From CAYPNP01 sp964412195 (GTDB lineage: Bacteria > Acidobacteriota > JAAYUB01), in NCBI GenBank assembly GCA_964412195.1, contig CAYPNP010000003.1, forward strand, positions 248,001 to 312,000: a stretch of DNA of 64,000 nt, given 5' to 3'. This document shows positions 58,525 through 64,000 of this stretch, in pieces (the first letter of the stretch is position 1; each line of letters opens with the position of its first letter). The notes below the pieces were generated by a model. It ran no database searches. It was given only the letters and a program-made list of their open reading frames with translations, and was not told the origin of the DNA. The translations under genes were made by a program, and so were the position numbers.

Positions 58525-58565
58525 GTCCTCCTGGTTTTTTTTACCCAAACCGCCGGGCGCTCCGA

Positions 58566-58571
58566 TATAAT
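58566..58571 (+). promoter_or_regulatory. Perfect -10 (TATAAT) immediately before the Crp/Fnr gene ATG
   Basis: TATAAT ends seven bases before the ATG. If used, transcription would start at or next to the A of the start codon, giving a leaderless mRNA. No Shine-Dalgarno sequence is present. Confidence 0.5.
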
Positions 58572-58578
58572 CCCGGCC

Positions 58579-59259
58579 ATGGAAACCACGAAACTGCTGC
58601 ATGGCTGCCAACTTTGCGCCGGCTTGAGCGAGCCGGAACTCCAGGCCCTCGCCCGCATCGCCACCCTGCGGCGGCTCGAGCGGGACGAGGTGCTGTTCCA
58701 GGAAGGGGATCCCGGCCTGGGCTTTTACGTCCTGCTGGAGGGCCGGGTGCGGGTCTACAAGGCCTCGCCCGACGGCAAGGAGTACACCCTGCACGTGATC
58801 CGGCCGGGCCAGATGTTCGCCGAGGTGGCCATCTTCATGGAGCGCGCCTACCCCGCCAACTGCGCCGCGGTGGAGGACTCGAGCGTAGCCTTCTTTCCCC
58901 GCGACGCGTTCATGAAGCTGGTCCACGACCGGCCGCAGATCAGCCTGAAGATCATCGCCTCGCTGGCCCACTTCGTCCGGGAGTTCAACCGCATGGTGGA
59001 GGAGCTGTCGCTGAAGGAAGTGCCGGCCCGGCTGGCGGCGTACCTCCTGGACGAGGCGCGGAAGCAGGGCGGGCGCCAGGTCGTCATCGAGGGGACCAAG
59101 GCCGCCCTGGCCAACCGCCTGGGCACGGTGAGCGAGACGCTGTCCCGGAACCTCACCAAGATGAAGAACGCCGGCCTGATCCGGGAGGAGGGGAAGGGCA
59201 TCCGGATCCTGGACCCGGAGCGCCTGTCCGACGTGGCGGAGGGGCTGGAGAAGATCTGA
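58579..59259 (+). CDS. Crp/Fnr family transcriptional regulator
   Basis: The protein has 226 residues starting METTKLLHGCQLCAGL. The cyclic-nucleotide-binding-like domain spans about 18-125 (DEVLFQEGDPGLGFYVLLEG, then MFAEVAIFMERAYPANCAAV). A long dimer helix precedes the winged helix (LANRLGTVSETLSRNLTKMK), which reads a TTGAY-N4-RTCAA-like site. The Cys pair at 10 and 13 might be functional, but it lacks the four-Cys Fnr arrangement. It lies before an NO-reductase operon preceded by such a site, so an NO-responsive DNR/NnrR-like role is likely. No ligand is evident from sequence. Confidence 0.9.
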   Translation: METTKLLHGCQLCAGLSEPELQALARIATLRRLERDEVLFQEGDPGLGFYVLLEGRVRVYKASPDGKEYTLHVIRPGQMFAEVAIFMERAYPANCAAVEDSSVAFFPRDAFMKLVHDRPQISLKIIASLAHFVREFNRMVEELSLKEVPARLAAYLLDEARKQGGRQVVIEGTKAALANRLGTVSETLSRNLTKMKNAGLIREEGKGIRILDPERLSDVAEGLEKI

Positions 59260-59298
59260 CAGGGGACAGGGGCGCCCGAGTCTTCCGTCCCAGCAAAA

Positions 59299-59661
59299 TG
59301 TCAGTACCGGCAGGCGTGAGCCGCCGGCGCGAGACGTGACAGTCGCCGCGTGATCCATGCCGGTGAGCTTCAGCGGCGGTGTCGCAACGGCCGCATGGCC
59401 CGCAGGGCCGGCCGTTGAAAGCCCAGGGTGAGCGAAGCGAGCCCTGGGGAGGGGTGGAGTCTCGGTCCCCCCATCCGTTCCCACCCCCGCCCTGCAGGGG
59501 CGGCCGAAGGACGATTCTTAAATGTTCGTTGATCCCGACACAGCCTCATCAGTCGTCGGCGCAAGCTGGCACGCAACCTCCTAATTTTATTCAAGATGCA
59601 GATCGGCGCCTCCACCTGAGTCAGGTTGCCCGCCGGCGGCTGACGCCTGCCGGTACTGACC
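59299..59661. repeat. REP/BIME-like element with 31-bp inverted ends and internal hairpins
   Basis: The left end 59299-59329 (gtcagtaccggcaggcgt and following) and right end 59631-59661 are inverted repeats matching at 29 of 31 positions. Inside are related half-units (gccggtgagcttcagcgg), the hairpin cccaggg-N13-ccctggg at about 59421-59447 and gccctgcaggggc near 59491. The element fills most of the 531-bp gap 59260-59790. No transposase gene is seen. Confidence 0.8.
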
Positions 59662-59717
59662 TGTCGGCGGGTTTGAATTGCCCACCGGCCGCTGACGTTG
59701 CATCCACCATTTCATTT

Positions 59718-59731
59718 TTGACTTAGATCAA
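59718..59731 (+). promoter_or_regulatory. FNR/DNR-type binding site before the NO-reductase operon
   Basis: TTGAC-TTAG-ATCAA matches the Crp/Fnr-family consensus TTGAY-N4-RTCAA exactly. It lies 60 bases before the first ATG, at a position suited to activation. The upstream Crp/Fnr gene is the likely source of the regulator. Confidence 0.85.
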
Positions 59732-59790
59732 AGACCGGCGTCCGGCCCTCCGGTACCATGGCGGCGAGATTTGAAATGGAGGAGCCGACC

Positions 59791-60654
59791 ATGGCCAAGA
59801 GAAACATCATCCGGATCGACGAGAGCAAGTGCGACGGCTGCGGCCTGTGCGTGCCGTCCTGCGCCGAGGGCGCCATCCAGGTCATCGACGGGAAGGCCCG
59901 CCTGGTGAGCGAGATCTACTGCGACGGGCTGGGCGCCTGCCTGGGCGAGTGCCCCCAGGACGCCATCACCATCGAGGAGCGCGACGCCGCCGAATTCAAC
60001 GAGGCCGCCGTGGAGAAGCACCTGGCTTCCATCGGCCGCGCGCCGCAGGCCCATGCCCCCGCCCCGAAGCCGGCGCCCGCCCCGGCACCCGCCGCCTGCC
60101 CGAGCACGCGGCCCCATCCCGCCGGCCTGGAGCGCGTCCTGGGCCTGGCCGGCCTCGCCGGCGCCGGCCACACCCACGGCCACGGCGGCGGCTGCCCCGG
60201 CTCGGCGGCCCGCATGCTGGAGCCCCGCCCGGCGGCGGCCCCTGCCGACGGGCCCGCCGCGGCCGCGTCCGCCTCGCAGCTGGCCAACTGGCCGGTGCAG
60301 CTCATGCTGCTGCCGCCGAAGGCCCCCTACTTCCAGGGCGCCGAGCTGCTCATCGCGGCCGACTGCGTCCCGTTCGCCTTCGCCGACTTCCACCGCCGCT
60401 TCGTCACCGGCAAGACGGTGGCCATCGGCTGCCCCAAGCTCGACGACACCCAGGTCTACCTCGACAAGCTGGCCCAGATCTTCGCGAGCAACGAGCTCAA
60501 GTCGATCCAGGTGGTCTACATGGAGGTGCCCTGCTGCTTCGGCCTGGTGCACACCGTGAAAGAGGCCCTGGCGGCCAGCGGCAAGTCCATCCCCCTGACC
60601 CTGACCAAGATCTCCATCCGCGGGGACGAGCTCGATTCCCAACGGCTGGCCTAA
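59791..60654 (+). CDS. Two-cluster ferredoxin protein with C-terminal domain, NO-reductase-linked
   Basis: The protein has 287 residues starting MAKRNIIRIDESKC, with GGAGGAG upstream. Two N-terminal clusters are seen in CDGCGLCVPSC and CDGLGACLGECP. A Pro/Ala-rich linker with a His/Gly-rich segment (HTHGHGGGC) follows. The C-terminal half (about 180-287) is conserved in such proteins (PVQLMLLPPKAPYFQGAELL, then AIGCPKLDDTQVY, then VYMEVPCCFGLVHT). These proteins are frequently near hybrid-cluster or NO-related genes in anaerobes. Role in NO detoxification or redox sensing is inferred from its operon with quinol NO reductase. Confidence 0.87.
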   Translation: MAKRNIIRIDESKCDGCGLCVPSCAEGAIQVIDGKARLVSEIYCDGLGACLGECPQDAITIEERDAAEFNEAAVEKHLASIGRAPQAHAPAPKPAPAPAPAACPSTRPHPAGLERVLGLAGLAGAGHTHGHGGGCPGSAARMLEPRPAAAPADGPAAAASASQLANWPVQLMLLPPKAPYFQGAELLIAADCVPFAFADFHRRFVTGKTVAIGCPKLDDTQVYLDKLAQIFASNELKSIQVVYMEVPCCFGLVHTVKEALAASGKSIPLTLTKISIRGDELDSQRLA

Positions 60655-60678
60655 TCCATCACAGGAGGTACGTCGGTA

Positions 60679-62952
60679 ATGGTTTCCAAAGCGCTGAAGT
60701 ACACGTTCGTCGGCCTCACCCTGGGAGCGATCCTCGTGACGCTCTGGGGCGGCCTCATCACCTTCGAGCAGGCTCCCCCCTACCCGGGCCGGATCGTGGG
60801 GCCGGACGGCACCCTGCTGGCCGACCGCGAGTCGGTCCTCCGCGGCCAGGGCGTGTTCCAGAAATACGGCCTGATGGATGTCGGCAGCGTCTGGGGCCAC
60901 GGCACCTACCGGGGCACCGAGTTCACCGCCGACTGCCTCCACCGGATGGGGCAGGAGGTCCGGCAGTCCCTCGCGCTGGCCCGGTTCGGCAAGCCGTTCG
61001 CCGAACTGACCGCGGAAGAGCAGGGCACGTTGGACACGGCCGCCGCCGCCGAGATCAAGCGGAACACCTACGATCCGGGCCCGGACACCCTGACGCTGTC
61101 GCCGGCCATGGCCTCGGCCTTTGGCGCGGTACAGGATTACTACAGCAATATTTTTCTTGAGGGCAAGCAGGATTCCGCGATTCTTCCCAACGCCATCGCC
61201 GACGCCGGGGAGCGGCGCGACCTGTCGCACTTCTTCTTCTGGACCGCCTGGGCCGCCGGGACGCTGCGGCCGGGCAAGGAGCTGACCTACACCAACAACT
61301 GGCCGCCGGACGTCAGCGTCGGCAACACGCTCTCCAGCGAGGCCATGCAGTGGACGGTGGTGTCCATCATCGCCTTCCTGGCGTTCCTCGGCGTGATGAC
61401 CTTCGTCTTCCACTGGTTCAAGTTCTTCAGCCGCGATCCCGAGGAGTACCACCTCGCGCGGGCCATGGCCGTGTCGCCCATCAGCGCCAGCCAGCGCAAG
61501 ACGGCCAAGTACTTCTTGGTGGTCACTGTGCTGTTCCTGCTGCAGACCACCATGGGCGGCCTCATCGCCCACTACACCGTCCACCCGGCCAGCTTCTACG
61601 GCCTGGACGCCGTGGCCCAGCTGGTGCCGTACCAATGGGCCAAGTCGTGGCACCTCCAGCTGGCGGTGTTCTGGATCGCCGTGTCCTGGATCGGCATGAC
61701 CCTCTACGCCGCGCCGCTGATCGGCGGCCGCGAGCCGAAAAAGCAGGGCCTGCTGGTGGACATCCTCTTCGCCGCGGTGGTGGTGGTGGCCGGCGGCGCC
61801 CTCAGCGGCATCGCCCTGGGCGTGCACAACAAGATCGGCGCCAACTGGTTCTGGTTCGGCCACCAGGGCTGGGAGTACCTGGAGCTCGGCCGGCTCTGGC
61901 AGCTGCTGCTCTTCGCCGGCCTGCTGATCTGGCTCGGCATCGTGGTCCGCGCCCTGAAGGACCACTTCCGCAAGGGCACCGACAAGTGGGACGTGCCCCA
62001 CTTCGTGGCCTACGCCGGCGTGGCCATCGCCGCCTTCTTCGCCTTCGGCCTGTTCTACAACCCGCGCACGCACCTGACCGTGGCCGATTTCTGGCGCTGG
62101 TGGGTGGTGCACACCTGGGTGGAGGGCATGTTCGAGTTCTTCGCCGCGGCGGCCATCGCCTTTGTCACGGTGAACCTGGGCCTGGCCCGGCGGAAGGACG
62201 CCCTCCGGGTGGCCTACATGACCGCCATGCTGGCCCTGTCGACGGGCATCATCGGGGTGGGCCACCACTACTACTGGTTCGGCGACCCGTCCCTGTGGTT
62301 CGCCCTGGGCGGCGTGATCTCGGCCCTCGAGCCCGTGCCGGTGCTGCTGCTGATGGCCAAGGTGTGGCAGGAGATGCGCGCCCTGAGGAACGCCGGCCAG
62401 GAGTTCCCCTACAAGTGGCCCATGTTTTTCCTGATGGCCTCCTCGGCCTGGGCCTTCGTCGGCGCGGGGATCTTCGGCTTCACCATCACCACGCCGGTGG
62501 TCAACTACTACGAGCACTCCACCTACCTGACGGTGAACCACGGCCACACGGCTCTGCTGGGCACGTACGGCTTCCTGGCCATCGGCCTGCTGCTGTTCTC
62601 CCTGCGCGGCCTGGTCAAGCCCGAGGCGTGGAAGGACAAGTGGCTGAAGGTCTCCTTCTTCGGCATCAACGCCGGTCTGTTCCTGATGTTCGCGGGCACG
62701 CTGCTGCCGGTGGGCATCCTGCAGCTCGTGGACAGCTTCCGGTACGGCCTCTGGCACGCCCGGAGCCCCGAGTTCTACAACCAGCCATTCGTCCACTGGA
62801 TCGGCCAGGTGCGCCTGATCCCGGACACCATCATCATCGTCTGCGGCGTGGTGCCGCTGGTCTTGTTCGCCGCCAAGGCCTTCCTGAACCTCAAGCCGGT
62901 GCAGGTGGCCGACGGGGCAGCCTGGCCGGAACCGCCGGCGAAGAGCGAGTAA
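60679..62952 (+). CDS. norZ: Quinol-dependent nitric-oxide reductase (qNOR, single subunit)
   Basis: The protein has 757 residues. The N-terminal extension with helix 1 and a periplasmic domain is characteristic of qNOR: FEQAPPYPGRIVGPDGTLLA, then VFQKYGLMDVGSVWGHGTYRG. The catalytic heme-copper-oxidase-like region follows with LTVADFWRWWVVHTWVEGMFEFFAA, then GIIGVGHHYYWFG (metal-binding His pair), then FTITTPVVNYYEHSTYLTVNHGHTALLG. It reduces 2 NO to N2O with electrons from quinol at the inner membrane. It is second in the operon behind the ferredoxin protein (24-base gap). Confidence 0.96.
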   Translation: MVSKALKYTFVGLTLGAILVTLWGGLITFEQAPPYPGRIVGPDGTLLADRESVLRGQGVFQKYGLMDVGSVWGHGTYRGTEFTADCLHRMGQEVRQSLALARFGKPFAELTAEEQGTLDTAAAAEIKRNTYDPGPDTLTLSPAMASAFGAVQDYYSNIFLEGKQDSAILPNAIADAGERRDLSHFFFWTAWAAGTLRPGKELTYTNNWPPDVSVGNTLSSEAMQWTVVSIIAFLAFLGVMTFVFHWFKFFSRDPEEYHLARAMAVSPISASQRKTAKYFLVVTVLFLLQTTMGGLIAHYTVHPASFYGLDAVAQLVPYQWAKSWHLQLAVFWIAVSWIGMTLYAAPLIGGREPKKQGLLVDILFAAVVVVAGGALSGIALGVHNKIGANWFWFGHQGWEYLELGRLWQLLLFAGLLIWLGIVVRALKDHFRKGTDKWDVPHFVAYAGVAIAAFFAFGLFYNPRTHLTVADFWRWWVVHTWVEGMFEFFAAAAIAFVTVNLGLARRKDALRVAYMTAMLALSTGIIGVGHHYYWFGDPSLWFALGGVISALEPVPVLLLMAKVWQEMRALRNAGQEFPYKWPMFFLMASSAWAFVGAGIFGFTITTPVVNYYEHSTYLTVNHGHTALLGTYGFLAIGLLLFSLRGLVKPEAWKDKWLKVSFFGINAGLFLMFAGTLLPVGILQLVDSFRYGLWHARSPEFYNQPFVHWIGQVRLIPDTIIIVCGVVPLVLFAAKAFLNLKPVQVADGAAWPEPPAKSE

Positions 62953-62964
62953 CCTTCTGGAGAC

Positions 62965-63011
62965 GTTCCGGATCCGGCGGCTTGGGTAGTCCGGGCCGCC
63001 GGACCCGGAAC
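62965..63011 (+). other. Long hairpin between qNOR and hemerythrin genes
   Basis: A 16-base arm (gttccggatccggcgg) pairs with ccgccggacccggaac at 15 of 16 positions. There is no T tract, and the next gene is on the same strand, so it may set mRNA stability or attenuate rather than terminate. Confidence 0.6.
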
Positions 63012-63067
63012 ATGATTCCGTCATCTGAATGAGACAGATAATCCAATCCGGCAGAGGAGAGAACAAG

Positions 63068-64000
63068 ATGATCCTGAAACCCGAAACCAAGATCCACGAC
63101 CTGCTGGCGCAGTATCCCTTCCTGCTGGATTTCCTGGCCAACTACCGGCCGGACTTTCAGAAGCTGAAGAACCCCGTCCTGCGGAACACCGTGGGACGGG
63201 TGGCCACCCTGGCCACCGCGGCGTCCATGGGGGACGTCCCGCTGCAGACCCTGCTCGCCGACCTGGAGCGGGCCATCGCCGCCGGCGCCGGCGCGGTCCC
63301 TGCCGCCCCGGCGGCGGGAGCGGGCGGCCGGGACCCGCAGAAGATCGCCCTGCTCAAGGGCATCATCCAGGACCTGCACGCGGGCGTGCCCATGCCCGAG
63401 GCCAAGCGGCGGTTCGCCGAGCTGGTCCGCGACGTGGATCCCTCCGAGATCGCGGCCATGGAGCAGCAGCTGATGAAGGACGGCATGCCCGAGACCGAGA
63501 TCAAGCGCCTCTGCGACGTCCACACCCAGGTGTTTCAGGAGTCGCTGGACCAGCAGCCCGCCGCCGACGTGCCGCCCGGCCACCCCGTCCATACCTATCG
63601 CCTGGAAAACCAGGCGCTGGAGCAGGCCGGCGAGGAGTTCCTCCTGGCCCTCGAAGCGCTGGGCCCCCACCCGGGCGCCGGCGAACTGGCGGCCGGCGAG
63701 GCGCGTGTCGCCGCCGCCCTGGGGCGGCTCGCCGAGGTGGAGAAGCACTACCTCCGCAAGGAGTACCAGCTGTTCCCCTTCTTGGAGAAGCATGGCTTCT
63801 CCGGACCCTCGCAGGTCATGTGGGCGATCCACGACGACGTCCGCGGCATGCTGAAGGAGCTGCGGAAGGCCCTGGCGACCGGCGCCGCGGGCATCCTGAC
63901 GACGGTCGGCCCGGAGCTGGTCCGCGTGGTCCGCGAGATGGGCTACAAGGAGGAGAAGATCCTCCTGCCGGTCTCGCTCGAGATGTTGTCGGAGGGCGAG
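63068..64000 (+). CDS. DUF1858/DUF438/hemerythrin-domain protein (C-terminus beyond the window)
   Basis: The frame is open to the last base: 311 codons from ATG 63068, with GAGGAGAGAAC upstream. Residues 1-60 resemble DUF1858 (TKIHDLLAQYPFLLDFLANY). Residues 95-150 are DUF438 (ALLKGIIQDLHAGVPMPEAKRRF). From about 170 a hemerythrin domain follows with the di-iron ligands HPVHTYRLEN, EVEKHYLRKEYQLFPFLEKHG and AIHDDV. Many relatives end in a PAS domain. It probably binds NO or O2 at the di-iron site or repairs NO-damaged iron-sulfur clusters, in line with the operon. Confidence 0.88.
   Translation, partial: MILKPETKIHDLLAQYPFLLDFLANYRPDFQKLKNPVLRNTVGRVATLATAASMGDVPLQTLLADLERAIAAGAGAVPAAPAAGAGGRDPQKIALLKGIIQDLHAGVPMPEAKRRFAELVRDVDPSEIAAMEQQLMKDGMPETEIKRLCDVHTQVFQESLDQQPAADVPPGHPVHTYRLENQALEQAGEEFLLALEALGPHPGAGELAAGEARVAAALGRLAEVEKHYLRKEYQLFPFLEKHGFSGPSQVMWAIHDDVRGMLKELRKALATGAAGILTTVGPELVRVVREMGYKEEKILLPVSLEMLSEGE

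Noticed and set aside
59728..63141. A 1137-residue minus-strand frame opposite the ferredoxin and qNOR genes
   Set aside because: His/Gln/Gly/Arg-rich composition is typical of antisense frames in GC-rich coding DNA. The plus strand has clear qNOR motifs.

Overview
The window reads as a high-GC genome fragment of a Gram-negative, largely anaerobic bacterium. An Acidobacteriota-like lineage is my best guess. It rests on the Ser/Thr kinase fused to a STAND ATPase and WD40 propeller, the secreted M48/M24/TPR proteins, MglA/MglB, and strongly mosaic intergenic DNA. A Myxococcota/Desulfobacterota-like origin is not excluded. No rRNA, tRNA, CRISPR array, transposase or integrase was recognised.

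Layout. 0-6.4 kb: end of an FtsX-type permease, a DUF362 ferredoxin protein overlapping an M23 peptidase, then minus-strand M48 protease, HtrA and an orphan amino-acid-binding lipoprotein. 6.4-12.6 kb: minus-strand run rimI-tsaB-hypothetical-uppP-batD-batB/C fusion. 12.7-15.1 kb: FHA/zinc-ribbon protein, MglB and MglA (polarity or signalling module). 15.2-20.7 kb: membrane protein, ECF-like sigma factor, ferredoxin, iorBA (indolepyruvate:ferredoxin oxidoreductase) and a HAD-like protein. 20.9-24.2 kb: tungsten-type aldehyde oxidoreductase with a four-cluster ferredoxin, divergent from a ThiS/MoaD-like sulfur carrier. 24.3-28.7 kb: group II amino-acid decarboxylase, an LRR gene broken by an in-frame TGA, and a DsbD-alpha-like/thioredoxin-like pair.

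28.7-34.2 kb: an NAD-centred neighbourhood. It holds a NadD-like/NAD kinase fusion, a second NadD-like protein, two radical-SAM proteins, and a divergent NrtR-like Nudix repressor. A perfect palindrome lies exactly between the -35 and -10 of the radical-SAM operon. 34.4-41.5 kb: MntP, the kinase-STAND-WD40 protein, then a 106-residue peptide with a C-x6-C core next to a radical-SAM/SPASM maturase. This is a candidate RiPP-type system and the best novelty candidate among the genes. 41.7-46.9 kb: amino-acid antiporter, two proteins of unknown function, and a TPR/YkgJ-like protein.

47.0-51.3 kb: LeuD, LeuC, class III CoA-transferase and HMG-CoA-lyase-like protein. Together they could convert citraconate/citramalate to acetyl-CoA plus pyruvate. 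51.7-58.3 kb: cupin, SDR, zincin-like protein, aminotransferase, degenerate M24 protein, TPR membrane protein. 58.6-64.0 kb: nitric-oxide module of Crp/Fnr regulator, ferredoxin protein, quinol NO reductase and hemerythrin/DUF438 protein, with an FNR/DNR-type box.

The most unusual non-coding signal is a set of short-word repeat arrays, such as caatccg, cgtaatcg, gaacatc, accggtg and the caaaggcac/aag family. They sit between transcription units from about 20 kb onward. Many begin within a few bases of a stop codon, and several fold back as inverted pairs. Transcription units ending in recognisable intrinsic terminators mostly lack them.
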